Shown: one piece after another, positions 1 to 12,808 of the stretch
How positions within the stretch are numbered: the first letter of the stretch is position 1
Layout: each line of letters opens with the position of its first letter
Source: Tetradesmus obliquus
Lineage: Eukaryota > Chlorophyta > Chlorophyceae > Sphaeropleales > Scenedesmaceae
DNA: 64,000 bases
Assembly: GCA_030272155.1 (NCBI GenBank)
Contig: CP126193.1
Span: 6,138,001 to 6,202,000 of the forward strand
Reading direction: 5' to 3'
Translations under genes and position numbers: made by a program
Notes under the pieces: model-generated
Told to the model about the DNA's origin: nothing
The model's database searches: none
The model's input: the letters and a program-made list of their open reading frames with translations, nothing else

Positions 1-231
1 CCAATAAGACGTGCGGCAACAGCAGCAGCAGAAGCAGCAACAGCATGTCAGGTGTGTGTCGCCGCTCCTATGCATGCAGCACACGCATATCTTACGTCCA
101 CCATGCATGCTCACAAGTTACCCTCCTGGCCGATCCTGCATGGCTTGTCGTACCTGCGCTGCAGCGGCACATCAACACAATGCATGTGGTTCGCAAGCAA
201 CACAAGGCACAAGGTCTAGCACGCAGCGCAC

Positions 232-551
232 CTGACGGTGAAGGGCATGGTTGGCGCCTTCTTGCTGATTTCGCTGAACACGGCGCGGCTGGCCTTGAGC
301 TTCAGCTTGTACTCCACATCCAGCGCACGCTTGTACACAGTGGTCTCCTTCTCATCCAGCATGCGCGGCTTGCCCTCGCCTGCAACGTAACACAGAAAGT
401 AACACGTCACCTAACACAATTTGTAACACGTTGTGCGGGGAAACACTGCTACGCCAGGAGACCAACTGCAGGATTATGCAGCTCCCCTTGGTGTGACCAA
501 GGACAGTTCCCAAGGCCGCCGCGCGGCACGGAGTACACCGACACATGCTGC

Positions 552-599
<48 letters not shown>

Positions 600-3409
600 G
601 CTCACCTGAGCTGACCACGATGTCGATGGCGTAGACCTCATTTGGCTCAAACTCAGCGTCCTCCACCTTGTGCTCAGGGGAGGGCTTGTTCAGGATGACC
701 TGGCGGCAGCAGCAGCAGCGAGCAGCAGCAGCATGTGAAACAGAGCTTCCCTCATAACAGCAACAGCTGAGCATACGTTGTCAGCCGCTGCTCGGAGCTG
801 CAACGAACGGGCTAGTGCTCATCTTTCACGACGTGGCAACGCGCTGCAAGCCATGCTGCTGTGCAGTACAGATCACAAGACAGTTGTCTGTCTCCGCGCG
901 GTCCCTGGGATTGCGAGTTGTTTCTCACAGCAGCAGCTTTTCAATCCTGGCCTGCTGCGCACCTCGTTGCCGTCGATCACAAACTGCTTCATCTGGTGGC
1001 TCATCGATCAAGCATTCCTTCATGAAACATGCAATCGCATTAAAATGCATCTCTGCTGTGTCCCGGCCTGCGCCGCACCTTGTTGCCGTCGATCACAAAC
1101 TGCTTCATCTGGTGGCTCATCACGCCCTCCACCAGGTGCACGCCAAACGGCTCCACAGCAGCCGCCAGCTTGGGGGCCACGTCAGACACGCGCTTGCCTG
1201 CAGAGCACCAAAATCAACACAGATTGCAGAAATTATGCTTAGCAGGCAGGATGGATGCAGACGGCAGAACAACAATGCCAGCTGCCAGCTTGGGAGCCAC
1301 GTCAGACACACGCTTGCTGCAAGGAATCAGCACAGCCCGGAGGATACAACAGTCAGCATGCATGCCGGCAGACATGAAGCTTCCCGAACGTGTCACCTAA
1401 GTGCTACATCAGGCACGCGCTTGCCTGCAGGAACAGATCCCAGACAAAGGAGTATCGCTGGGCCCTGACACCTCCAGCTGCTGCGGGCAAACCGAAGGCC
1501 TCAAACTGCAACTCCGAATGCACACCGCCAGTACATCAACCACACCTGGTTTGACCAGGCAATGGCTGCGTGCTGGAAGACGGCAAGCCGGTGCCAAAAG
1601 AGTAATAACACGAACACAGCACAAAGTTATATCGCTATATAACGAAGACCACACACCTGGTTTGACCAGTCCAGTGGCTGAGTTGAAGGCTGTGCATGCC
1701 ACTCTTAGTACTTCACCACACTAGCAAGATACGTGTATATGGCATAATGCACATGTAGACGGACAAATGCACGCCAACAAACCGCACCTGGCTTGACCAG
1801 CCTGATGGCTGCGTTGAAGGCTGTGCGTGCCGCCTCCAGCAGGTCTGCCGCCTTTCCAGTGACTGGCGTGTCAAAGCTGGCCGCCACCAGCACCGTCTGC
1901 GCCTGCGTGGCGATGAAGCCGTCTATGTGGCAGCCCAGGTCGCTGCAGCAGCACACGCATGGGGAGATACAAAACATCAACGCTGGTGAAAGCATGCCAA
2001 AGAAAGATGGACAACGGAGCAGCAGAGGCAGGATCGATACATGTGTATGGGCTTGTCCTCCTCTGCGCTGGCATGAGGCGTTGGCAAAATGAGAGTCAGC
2101 AGCGCCCTGGATCACCCGCAGAGGCCAGCTGGTGGTGTTGTTCATGCAGCTCACAGGGTCACTCTCTGCTGCTAGTGACCGCAAATATATTCTTGAACAG
2201 CAACAGCCTGCCGCAAATCTCCTGCTGCTGCTGCTGCTTCTGCTGCTGCCAATTCTGCTGCTGAATATGGCGAGGCTGCGACACGCTGCTGCTGCTGCTG
2301 CCGCCGCCACTCACATCTTGACCAGGTCTCCATCCTTGATTGCCAGTGTGTTGTCAGCCAGTGGGCTGAAGTGGCCCACGATGCTGCAGGGGCAGTAGGG
2401 GCAGCAGGGGCAGGCGCGTATGCATTTGAGCTCAAAACCTTCCAACTAGTGCTGCTCAACTGTAGCACTGCATGAGGAGAGCTTCGTCAGGTGAACAAGA
2501 TGCAAGAGATAAAGCACACACACGGCACCAAATAGCTGTGGTTTGGCTGCCGGTCAACGAAATGCCAGTGGCCTGACACTGCTGCCTGCCAGCCTGGCCC
2601 TTGGCCTTGCTGCTGCTGCTGCTGCTGGCTCACCTGTTGGGTGACACGCAGGTTGGGAAGGCCACACCCTTCTCGATCTGCTTGCCCTTGAAGGACTTGG
2701 CGCACTCTCTGCAGCATGGCGTCAAACGTGGCAGAATGTATCAGTATCAGCAGGTACTGGTGGTGCTGGCTGGCGGGGCAGCCTGCCGCTACGTGTGGTT
2801 GCTGCTCAGGGCTAACTAGTGCCAATCAGTCATCACAGTGCAGTGAAACTTTCTAAAAATGGCGGGTGATGATACAGCTGCTCATCTTTCAGTGATGATG
2901 GTTGCTGCATTCGAAACCACTGCAGCAGTAGCAGTAGCATGAGCAGTGCTGGCTGTAAGCAGCAGCTGCCTGCGCACGCACTTGTTGATCACGTCGTCGC
3001 CGATTTTGCAGAGGTCCACCACCTTAGCTCCATCCTTGCAGGCCTCAATCACAGCAGAAATGGCCTCTGCGGAGCAAACGCCGAACGCAGCTGTCATAAA
3101 CTGTGCACGTCAAACACAGCCAGGCTGCCTCCGCCAGTATCAGGCCATTGTAACTTTAGAAAACATCATCCTGATTCCGGCTTGCTGTTGTGGCACAGCA
3201 ATGAGGCTGCACACATCTCGAGAGTTGCGGCTAGTGTTGATGGCTACAAGCTCTTGCCCCGGGACGGCGCAGATCAATGCTACCGAGCTTATCTGTACAG
3301 CAGCTATATGCTTTGATAACTCACTGTTGCAGATCTCAGCGGCAGCCTTGTACTTGGTCACCACCTTGTCGTCTGAGAGATCAAGCTCCTGGTCCTCGTG
3401 CTCAGACAT
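232..3409 (-). CDS. PA2G4: EBP1/PA2G4-like protein, 3' end off the left edge
   Basis: This is a proliferation-associated 2G4 / ErbB3-binding protein 1 homologue. The family has the methionine-aminopeptidase ('pita-bread') fold without peptidase activity; it binds ribosomes and RNA and promotes growth. Exons: 3409-3325, 3066-2982, 2708-2634, 2383-2315, 1942-1788, 1197-1079, 699-606, 379-232. Reading phase is continuous over all eight, giving 276 codons plus two bases of the family's roughly 390. Diagnostic blocks are the start MSEHEDQELDLSDD, then KGVAFPTCVSPN, GHFSPLADNTLAIKDGDLVK, EPFGVHLVEGVMSHQMKQF and KETTVYKRALDVEYKLKLKA. The start ATG (3409) matches the family start, so I am confident of it. 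The last ~115 residues lie beyond base 1; I see no further exon in 1-231. Introns hold truncated copies of the exon 5 and exon 6 edges. Confidence 0.95.
541..599. repeat. CTG trinucleotide run in EBP1 intron 7
   Basis: About 18 CTG units lie just inside the intron after the exon 7 donor. On the EBP1 sense strand this reads CAG, so it is a donor-proximal sense-CAG run. It opens a translatable frame on the plus strand, which is a shadow only. Confidence 0.9.
960..1702 (-). repeat. Decayed copies of EBP1 exon 5 and exon 6 edges
   Basis: Segments at 963-1009 repeat the 3' end of exon 6. Segments at 1270-1312 and about 1403-1432 repeat its 5' end. Segments at 1543-1572 and 1653-1700 repeat the 3' end of exon 5. 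Each includes the adjoining splice site and sits in the intron next to the exon it copies. Similarity falls with distance from the true exon. None extends the reading frame usefully, so I treat them as intronic duplicates. Confidence 0.8.
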
Positions 3410-4141
3410 GTTGGCGTATCGTGTGTAACAAAAAGTTGCTCGAGAAACGTGTGTGCCGGGCACGGAAAGGACAGGAGCCGTGCCTGGCAGCGTACTTGAC
3501 ATCGACAGGACAGCAGTGGGCGGCAGACCGACCGTCACCTGTACACGGTATGCCAGGCACTGGTCTTCGGGTGGCTCCATTCAAAGGTGTCAACGCACTA
3601 AAGTACTGACGTTGGTTTAAAATGCATGAATGCACCCTTCAGCATACGCCTGTGGTGCATGGGCCCCAACAACTGCCCTCAACTGTACCTGCATGTGGGC
3701 AGGTCACTGACTGACCATCTGTTGTGCACTGCAAATCATGCCATGCCCTAGCTTGAAGCAAGAAGGTGCCATCACGTACACACTGAGTGCGTGTTCAATT
3801 AAATATATTACAGCATGTTCAACCCGCTCTCTTGCTTCATAACACTGCAGTGTGCTGTACAGGATTTCTGTAACTTGACGTTACCAACATCACCCTGCCG
3901 GCATCGAGCAGAGGAAGCCACCACAGAGCAGCAACGAGTGCCATGATGATGTTACAAGCTAATCGTTGCCGGCAACACTGCGCATACTGGACCATACAAC
4001 TCCTCGACGTTGCAGGTGCACACCAAGCAGCTGACAGCACAACAATGGCCCTTGCAAGAGCTGATCCCACATCAAACTTTTCTCCAACATGAGGCGTGAG
4101 CACAGCCTCATCATTGCCAGCCAAATGGTGCAGCACATGCC
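3410..4141. other. Intergenic: EBP1 5' flank and PSMA2 3' flank
   Basis: The space runs from the EBP1 start (minus) to the PSMA2 stop (minus). On the minus strand, TGTAA motifs lie at 3956-3952 and 3812-3808, about 190 and 330 bases after the PSMA2 stop, and are candidate poly(A) signals. I see no gene and no convincing TATA box for EBP1. Confidence 0.6.
3808..3812 (-). terminator. Candidate TGTAA poly(A) signal for PSMA2
   Basis: The minus strand reads TGTAA about 330 bases past the PSMA2 stop, inside an AT-rich stretch. A second copy lies at 3956-3952. Assignment rests on the chlorophyte consensus and position only. Confidence 0.35.
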
Positions 4142-6680
4142 CTACTCCACCTCCTGCAGGTAGTCCTGCACCTCCGCTGCTGTCAGGATCTTGAACTTCT
4201 TGTCAGGCCCGATGATGCCCACCTGCAGCCACAGCAGCAGCAGCAGCAGCAGCATGCAGCAGCGCACACGAGCGTTTATGCATCGAATGTGCAGGTAATC
4301 ACCAGCATGTGTAGTACGGGCAACACTGCACGTGATGCACAGAGCAAAGGTCGACCCGCTGCCATGCACAGCCAGTGGTTTCAGCAACGCAATGCCGCAC
4401 GTAGCCAAAGCATTGCCAACCTCAGTGTTGGAGCCCGCCACCGCCCCCTCACAGCCTTCTTTTAGTGTGAGCAGCGCCATGTGCACCGCGTCCTCCAACC
4501 AATCCCAAAACACCAAAACCCTCCACCTCAACATGTAAGAGCAACTAATTTCCGTACCTCAATGTTGGAGCCCGCCACTTCCCCCTCGAAGCCCTCCTTG
4601 AGTGTCAGCAGCGCCGTGTGCTCGGCGTCCTCCAGCCAATACAAACCCTAAGAAACCCGTCCACCCTAAACCTACAAACAACAAAACCACGCACCTCAAT
4701 GTTGGAGCCCGCCACTGCGCCCTCGAAGCCCTCCGTCAGTGTCAGCAGCGACGTGTGCACCGCGTCCTCCAGCCAATCCAAACCCTAAACACCCGTCCTT
4801 CCTAAAACCTACAAACAACAAAACCAACCACCTCGATGTTGGAGCCGGCCACTGCGCCCTCAAAGCCCTCCTTCAGTGTCAGCAGCGCCGTGCACGGCGT
4901 CCTCCAGGCCATCCAAAACACCAAAAACCTCAACGTCAACATTTAAGAGCAACCAAATTTTGCACCTCGATGTTAGAGCCCGCCACTGCTCCCTCAAAGC
5001 CCTCCTTGAGTGTCAGCAGCGCCGTGTGCACGGCGTCCTCCAGGCCCATCTCGCTGCTGTAGCGCTTCTCCAGGAAGGTCTTGGCGTTGGTCATGTTCTT
5101 GCCAATAGCGCTGGCCTGCATGACGTCAGGTAAGTTGAAATTGCAGAGGCAGCAGCGATGCAAGTTGCGGTGACAGAGTGGGCTGGACTGCACAGGTGGC
5201 TCAGGAACTTGCGCATGACAGTTCGCATGCACGGGCAAGGCAACCTCCGTGTACCAAGTCTATCACAGACAGCAGTTGCTGCACACACCGCTCGGCCCTG
5301 ACCTGCCCTGCACCATCCCTTGATTGCAACAACACTAAACACCTCTGACTCCACGGCCCAAACTGGCCTGAGCCGATGCAAGATAGAAAGCATAAGCTTT
5401 GTGCAATCGTACCTGCCACGCAAAGTGGGAGCCGCCAGAGTCGATGTGGTACAGCTGCCGCTGTTGCTAGACCATAGTGCTAGCCATGCATGCTTTTCCA
5501 TGCACTTGCTCAACCACGCTTGTGCAATCGCACCTGCCACGCGAAGTAGGAGCCGCTGGGGTCGATCTGGTACAGCTGCGGCCCGTTGTCATCGTAGCCG
5601 GCCATTAGCAGCGACACGCCAAACGGCCGCACACCGCCCGTCTCTGCAAAGCATGACAAGATACAGCAGCAGCAGCAGCAGCAGCAGCAGGAGGTGGTGA
5701 GAAACACATCACGAGCGATATGTGCTGCGTGCTGTCTTCTCTTGCTGCCGCCCCGCCCAACCACAGACACACACCAGCGCTCTACCGCGTCGGTGCACAG
5801 CTCACACCTGCAATAGCTGCGGTCTACAGGCACGCCTGCATTGCGCTGGCTGATCCGACTATTACTGCCCTCAAGAAACCCCATTGAAGACAAGCAGCAA
5901 CAAATGCTGCGCAGCTAAGCATGCGGCAAACAGCTGCTGCTAACCGTGCATGCCCGGGCGTGCCACCGCTGTTGGTGCTGCCCTTTGAGCCATCAGCGCC
6001 CAAGCCATGCATCCTGTTTCCAAGCCCGCTCTACATTCCTGCCCTAAAATTCATACACTCCAGCACAACATCTCAGCCAATGCCTGCCCGCCAGCCGCGC
6101 TCACGTGTGAACTCCTGCATGACTGCTGCTGTCTCCCGAACCAGCTGCGCCACTGGTATGTGCTCGTTGTACAGCCGGTGGTACGCCTGCGCTGTCTTGC
6201 GCGCCTTTCGAACCAGCACTCTGTAGTCAGGCCCCATGCCGCTGTACACCACGCCTATGTTTGGCGTGAGCATGGCTATTTTCTGCACCGTGCTGTCATC
6301 CACCAGGATGCTTGGCAGCTTCTTTTCTGTTGCTATGACCACACCGTCTGTTGCTGAGATGCCCAGGGAGGTGGCGCCTGCTGCTACTGCGTTCAAAGCA
6401 TACTCGATTTGCACCAGCTTGCCGCTAGGGCTGAAGGTGGTGAGTGAGAATGAGTACTGCAGCAGTTAATGCAGCAGCAGGGCACACGGCAGCGAAAAGA
6501 GGTTAATTAAGGTGTGCAGAAGGTGGATCACGAGAGTGTAAAGGCTCTATGAAAGAAAAAGCAGGCCTGGATCATGGGTACTGCTGCAGGCAGCAGTTGA
6601 CAGAGGTTATGGCTGATCGTGAGCAGCTGGCACGGCATAGCAACGTCTGATACTCAAAATCTCACCTGTGATTCTCCCAT
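4142..6680 (-). CDS. PSMA2: 20S proteasome subunit alpha type-2
   Basis: This is a structural alpha-ring subunit of the 20S proteasome core (PAB1 in plants), non-catalytic, in nucleus and cytosol. Exons: 6680-6666 (15 nt, MGESQ), 6456-6105, 5643-5534, 5115-4966, 4222-4142. They join in phase to 235 residues, the usual length in plants. Family blocks seen are [82 protein letters not shown] and the C-terminus [16 protein letters not shown]. The N-terminal [12 protein letters not shown] box is the alpha-subunit signature. The tiny first exon ends CAG/GTGAG and is needed to supply the conserved start. The intron before the last exon is filled by a 137-bp array copying exon 4. Confidence 0.96.
4418..5048 (-). 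repeat. 137-bp tandem array copying the 3' end of PSMA2 exon 4
   Basis: Five units begin at about 4419, 4556, 4692, 4829 and 4966, a period of 136-137 bp. The last is the true exon edge. Each unit holds about 80 bases of exon (frame [20 protein letters not shown]) plus a GTG donor and about 55 bases of intron. Copies differ by substitutions and small deletions, for example one near 4900. All lie inside the intron before the terminal exon. Confidence 0.92.
5409..5467 (-). repeat. Partial copy of PSMA2 exon 3 3' edge
   Basis: This stretch repeats the end of exon 3 (5534-5592; [15 protein letters not shown]) with its GT donor, about 125 bases downstream in intron 3. Several substitutions separate it from the real exon. 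Confidence 0.8.
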
Positions 6681-7286
6681 GGCTTGTGTGCGATGCTACA
6701 GAGGCTGCTGGCCGAGTGCTTCGACAAACACGGTGCACAACGAGAGACGTCTGATCCAAAAGACGGGCAGCTTTTGAAAGGTTTAAAGCAACACTTAGAT
6801 TTGCGTTATAGTTCAGTCAAGTCTTCTCGCGATCACCTGCGCTGCGAGCCCGATTGAAATGCATAATGTCATGTTCATCTGTGCACCCTGCACCCCAGGC
6901 AAGCCAGGTCACTGGTGAAGCCCGTACGCGTGTCCGTGTTACATGGCCAAATCTGCTGCAAACATGACCAAACCTCAAAGCCTGGCTCAGCGCCATCAAG
7001 CGCTGAGCATGTGTGAAGGTGCCACACATGCATGCAGTACGTTGTCCCGCTGCCTTGGAGCATGGGAAGTAAGAGCCCAGGGGCCGTACATCACACAAAA
7101 CGAACATATCCAGCTCACGTAAAAATTCAAATAAATGGTTGAGTTCTTCAGACACACTGTGCCAAAGGAATGACCCGGCCACCCACTGCACAGCTGTGCA
7201 GACAAACCCCAGCCACTGGTACATGGTACGCCCACAGCATATTGCCCTGAGCAGTCATTGAGTGCAGCAGCCGCCTGCAGATGCAG
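6681..7286. other. Intergenic: PSMA2 5' flank and transporter 3' flank
   Basis: There is no gene here. A minus-strand TGTAA at 6943-6939 lies about 345 bases past the transporter stop and is a candidate poly(A) signal. The stretch next to the PSMA2 ATG (6681-6800) would hold its promoter, but I recognise no core element. Confidence 0.55.
6939..6943 (-). terminator. Candidate TGTAA poly(A) signal for the NIPA-like gene
   Basis: The minus strand reads TGTAA about 345 bases past the stop at 7287. Position and consensus are the only evidence. Confidence 0.35.
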
Positions 7287-10200
7287 CTATTGCACACCCT
7301 TTGTGCCCTGGCTGCTGCCGTCAAAGCTGCCACTGAATGGCGCCTGGCCACCACTCGTGCCCTGCTCATCATCTTCCACAATGGCAAACATCTCGTCCTT
7401 TGACTGCATGCGCGCATAGCTCCTGTTGCTGCCGGCTGTTTGAATGCTGGCTGTCAGCTCCTTGAAGTTTGACTTGACCTCTGACAGGATGTTGCTCAGG
7501 CCATCAAAGGGTGCCTGCAGCCAAGCAGCACACTGATGGTGGCAACTGCATGCGCATGCATAGGGAGGGCACCTCAAGCTGAAAAAATACGCATCACTCG
7601 CTCATGCAGCGTGTCGTTCCAAGGTGCTGGCAGAACAGCCCCATGTGCCACTGTCACTGCTATTACCCGCACTGCCCATCATATAGTTGTGGTCAGACCT
7701 CCTGCTGCCGCCAGCCTGACATTCAATAGCCATGCAGTGCTGCAGCGCCCCTCACCTTGATGGCTGCCGCATGTGCGCTGGGGCTCATGTCAATCGCATT
7801 GCTCAGAGGATTAATACCCCGGGATGCCCCTGCCACTGCATGCACCGCCACCTGCCGCTCCGCCTGCCGCTGCTGCTGCTGCTCCCTGCTGCTGCTGCTC
7901 CTGTTGAGGCCGCGTATGGCTGCAGCAGCGCTGGGGTCCAGGCTGCCATCGTCCAGCTCCAAGCTTGTGCGGCTGCTGCTGGTGCCGCCGCCACTGCCAA
8001 AGGTGCTCAGCTGCATGCTGCCGCCCAGCAGGGAAGCCTCTGCGCGCTGCGGCCGGGCTTGCAGGAAAGCACCGGCCTGAGCATGCCGTAGCCAGACGCA
8101 ACAGACGCAGCATGTGTGTGTTTGAGTGGTGTGCAGACGCGTGCGGCAGAGAGCACTGTGCAAGGTAGAGTGTGGTGCAAGATAACCAGGCCACATGCAG
8201 GATTGTGTGCAGGCACGGCGTGTTGATATCCTCGTGTCACCAGCAGCAGCGCACCTCAGGTGCCCCTCCCTGGCTGTGGTCAGGCAGCGCCCCGTACCTC
8301 CTCACGACAGCGGCAGCCTGCACGGCAAGCAGCCGAGCCCATGGAATTCGGAAACACACTGGGCAGGGGATGCAGCAGCTGCATTTGCAGATAAGCGCCT
8401 CCGCCGCAGCATTGCTCACAAACATGCTTGTCATACACAAAGGGCTTCTGGTCCAGCATTGCTTTCAGTTGTGCATTTACATGCCGAAAACTGTCATATC
8501 ACAAAGAAAATCATCACATGTGGCCGGACCACACACTCTTACACACAACAAACACAGACCTTTGGTGAGCCGTACAGGTCAGCCATGGGCATGGCGAACA
8601 GACTGACGCCGGGCATGGCCTCATCACCCAGGCCCAGCGACAGCCGCGCAGCAGCAGTCTCGTCCAGGCTGAAGTCTGCTGCCACGGCACGCGACAGCGA
8701 GCCCACCCTGGCGCGCAGTCGCTGCTTGGATTGCCTGTAGGGGGGTAGCAGGGCAGGGCAGGCAGGTATGCAGGGAGTGGCACGCCGCTCACTTCTCTTG
8801 TATGCTGTGCATCCCTATGTTGCTTTCTACCGGAGACACTGCCTGCTGCCGCCAAAGCATGCGCTGTCAACGGCGCTGCTAGCCTGCTCATGCTCATGCA
8901 AGTGGTTGTGCAGCAAACACCACCTCGCTCCTTGCCAGCCCAAGTACATTACCGCATGCTGCGCCACTCACCGCCGCTGCCTGGCGGATGCCTCAGCCGC
9001 GCCCTGCTCCAGTGACAGCCCAGAGTCAGGCAGCACCTGCACACCCCGCACACCACCCGCTTCTGCTGCTGCTGCCGCACTATCGCTAACCCTCCCAGCC
9101 TCGCCGCCCTGCCAAAGCTGCTGCAGCCGCAGCGCTGCCAGCGCCCGGCCCAGGCTGAAGCTGCTGCTGCTGCCAGCCCGGCCGCCAAGCACGCCATGTG
9201 AGGGCTGGCGGCCCACAGACAGCAGCGACTGCTCGTCGTCCTCCCAGCCATCATTGTCTTCATCACTGTGCTCAATCGGTGGGTGCAGCTCTGGCTCCTG
9301 CTGTGAGGGTGCGGAAGTGAGGAAGAAGCTGGGTTGGCTGCCTGGTGTGTCTGCAATGCGGATGCAGGAAGGCAGGCAGCAGTGGCAGTCAGGTCAAGCA
9401 GGTGAATGATGCACTGCCATGATGTGCTGTCTGCTGCTCAGACATGACTTGGATGCAGGGTGCGCATAAGATCAAAGACAGACAGTCGACACCCCTGATT
9501 GCCCATAGCTTTTAAAGAACGAGCAGTGACATAAGTGTTTTGTACAGATGGCAGATGTGGCAGCACCATCAGGGCATGGTGCATGGACCTATGTGTGCTG
9601 CAAAGCACATGCAAGTCAACCAAACAGCCTGTGCAGCACCATGATCCCCTCCCACCTGGCACAGGCGCAGCCAGCAAGCCGCCATGGCCATCCTGCGTTG
9701 CATCCACTGCCGTGCGTATGCAACCATCACCACCAGGGCTGGTGGCAGCAACCTCATCAGTACCATCCTGGGTGCTGTGCAGGTAAGACACCTTTGCACC
9801 TGCGACCAGTGGGCTTGCTGGCTGCGACTGCGGGTGGGCGGGCGCTGAGGCCTTGGTCAGCAGGAACACGCCAGCAAACACAATCTGCAGCAGGCAGGAA
9901 AAAGCGCATCCATCAGTGTGAGACATACCAGCTAGCCAAGCCGACTCTGCTGCACAACCCACACTGCTTGCTGAGCAGCAGCTTGGGCAGCTCGCCTGCA
10001 GAACCAACGGCATCCTTTCTATCAGCAGCAGCTGCTGCAGCAGGCGTGTAGCTGGGCACTGCCACGGTGGCACCTCTTGCCACATGCGCACTCACCGCCA
10101 CGCCCAGGCAGAACATGGACGCCTGCAGCCAGCCCATTTCCTGGTACTCCTGGAAGTAGAGCATGCCACTGAGGATGGAGAACAGCGTCCAGCAGATCTG

Positions 10201-12808
10201 CAGCGTGGGCACGATGACCATGGCTGGGAACATCTTCAGGCCCTGCCAGCAGCAGCAGTGGTATCAGCACCAGAAACCTTGTGCCATGTTTTTGGGTTTG
10301 CACTGATGTGAGCGCGAGGAACCAGCTGAAGCAGCTGTGCAATGAGCGAGTACATTCCTGGGAGTAGATACCAAACACTGCAGGCTGCCACCACACAGGT
10401 GCTCGTCTCGCTGCTGGGCTAAGCAGTACTAAGGAGGTCAACTGCATCCTGCCGGAGATACAGGCAAAGCGTGGCGCGGTCACGCACCTTGTTCAGTCGC
10501 GACACCCAGAACACGGCTGTGAACAGGAACGCTGGCAGCACCAGCCACGTGAACCACTTGGTCAGCTGCAGCAGCAAGGGACAGCAGAGCGCACATGTAC
10601 CGTCAGAACAGACTGCTGCTGTTTGCTGGGCAACGCATCATGGCAGTGGTGCACGCGGCTGCAAACAGCCACTCCTGATGCCAAGGCATTCCTGGTGTCA
10701 CACGCAAGGTCGGCCTTGACCTAGTAGCAGCTGCTGATTTCAGTGCAGCACAACAGCATGCTGCAGACTATGCTACGCCGCACCTGGTTGTCGCCGCTGG
10801 CTGTGGCCCTCAGCAGCACCGCCAGCGTCTTGCTAAACAGCACGCTCTGCGTGCCGATGATGGCGCTGAACAGGCAGTACAGCAGCGGCAGCACCGCGCC
10901 CCATAGCGCGGCTGCTCGTGGGCCCTTTGCACTGCACACACGGGCGGGCGGGGCGACGCAGGATGTGATCGCGCGCTATGTGACGTCCTGCTGCTGCTGC
11001 TGCTTGTCACGCCAACTTGGTGCGCTCTTGTCAGTACCGCTGCTGCTGTTGATGTTCAAAAGTGGATTGCACTCACCTCACTTGCCGCTGGCCAATCCAG
11101 AAGCCAGCGTACGCTGCCATCACCACTGCCGCCCCTATTGCCATGTAGCTGACATATGCTGGCTTGCCATACAGAGCCAGCAGGTCCTTGTAGGTGTACT
11201 CCCTGCTGCTGTGGCTGCCGAATGATACCAGCACTATGCAGCCGCCGACAATGCAGCTGATGGCGATGATGACGGGTGCAGACACCTGCGTGGCCAGCAA
11301 ACGAGTTGCGGAAGTGGTGCGCTTCTCAGACAACTGTATGGCGTGATCACTGTCCACGGGACATTGCCTACTTTAAAACTATTCTGTGACGGCCCCAACT
11401 GCTGTTGGCAGCAACTGCACACTGTATGTTTCGAGCGCTTGGTGTTGGCAAAAGCGCTACAGTGTGCTTCCTATACTACTGCTGCTGCTGCTGCTGCTGG
11501 CTGGCGCAAGCTGTTGGTCTCACCTTTTCCTTCAACACAAACGACGCGAACAGAACATTGGATACAAACTGTACACATCCAATTGCTGCCAGCAGCGACT
11601 GCGCTGCGTAGCCTGCACAAGCATAATGACACCCAGCAGCTGAGCAGTCAGCAGTAGCGACACTCATTGGGAATTATCAACTGCTACGTGCTGTCTGCTG
11701 GCTGTTCCGGCTGCTGCTGCTGTGCCTATGGCGGGCTGCCTACTGATTGAACGAAATGATGCGTTCGGCTGCGCAGCCAACGGCTGTGCCAGCATTGCCC
11801 TTAACAACAGCAACCCGCTGGGTGCAAGCTCTGCGAGCATCTGCTCACCGAAAGAGATGAAGTTTGCCACATTCCCAACAGAGAAAAGTGCCACTCCTAT
11901 CTGCCACTCCCTGATTTTGCTGCAAGCAGCGACAAATCCAGCAGCAGCAGTAAGGCATGTTGGCAGCCTAAGTTGGCTGTGTCAGGCTATGCAATGAGGA
12001 GGGCTGCAGCATGTTTCATTTCAGCCCTAGCGCCTACTGCTGCTGTGCATGCACTGCACTGGCTGGTACCTGCATGAGCCATTTGCCTCAGCTACTCAAT
12101 TGCAACATAGCAGAAGCTGCATTTGCTAGTCAGAGTGCCATGAGCAAAGTATCTGCGCACATGCGACAGTGCCCTCACCTGACTGCCTTCTTGCTGCCTG
12201 TGAGGGGCTCAGGCAGTGCAGCCCGCTTGTTGTGCCCAAGCTTCATCACATTCTGCAGCAGCAGCAGCAGCAACCACAGCATATGCTTGCTGCAGCCACG
12301 GCACATGTTCCGCTGTCCCGGACATTTAGCCAAGCACTACAGCATGGTGCATGTCTGCTGCTGGTGCAATGCTGCAGGTCGGCTGCTGGCCTTGCAGCGC
12401 GCCGCCTTGTCCTGCAAGCTGTTGCTGGGCTGGGCTGCTACCTGCAGGTGTGTTTTTGTTTGTGGAGTGCCCCGCTGCCTCACCGTTCCCAGATTGATGA
12501 GGACACTCCCCACCTGCAAGCAGTGTGTACAGATGCAGCCAACTGCTTAAAGCACTGGCAATCAGTGCAACAACTGCGATGGACACCAGCGGACTTGATG
12601 CACGCTTGGCCGTTCTGCTGCAAACTAGCACTGCGGAGCAACAATATTGAAATCCCATCTGCAGCTGTGAATGCTTGCACGAAAGCGTACTGTGCAAGCT
12701 TGAAGCAATACACCATCTGCATGTGCTGCAAAACAGCACTTCGCTCATAGGGCAGCAGCAGCACTGTCTCACCAGGTTGATGCCCACTCCAAGCAGCCAT
12801 GCTCCCAT
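7287..12808 (-). CDS. NIPA-family (DUF803) magnesium transporter with long C-terminal tail
   Basis: This is a multi-pass membrane protein of the NIPA/DUF803 family, whose members move Mg2+ across plasma or endosomal membranes. Exons: 12808-12773, 12513-12484, 12252-12179, 11919-11849, 11612-11524, 11333-11077, 10931-10784, 10565-10488, 10242-10096, 9884-9764, 9350-8972, 8734-8560, 8076-7756, 7514-7287. Phases close to 717 residues. Family blocks are MGAWLLGVGINL, GSVLINLGTNVMKLGH, NFISFGYAAQSLLAAIGCVQ, FVLKEK, LFSAIIGTQSVLFSKTLAVL and MVIVPTLQICWTLFSILSG. The transporter core ends near residue 350. The remaining ~367 residues are soluble, acidic and Ser/Ala-rich (EHSDEDNDGWEDDEQ) and resemble nothing I know. 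The donor at 9763 (GTACTG) and the exon 6 acceptor (11334, 11324 or 11321) are uncertain; all exon 6 choices keep frame. No exon-edge arrays were seen in this gene. Confidence 0.9.

Noticed and set aside
232..3409. Calling the EBP1 gene an active methionine aminopeptidase
   Set aside because: The sequence blocks match PA2G4/EBP1, which has the fold but not the enzyme's metal-site use; the start MSEHEDQELDLSDD is EBP1-type.
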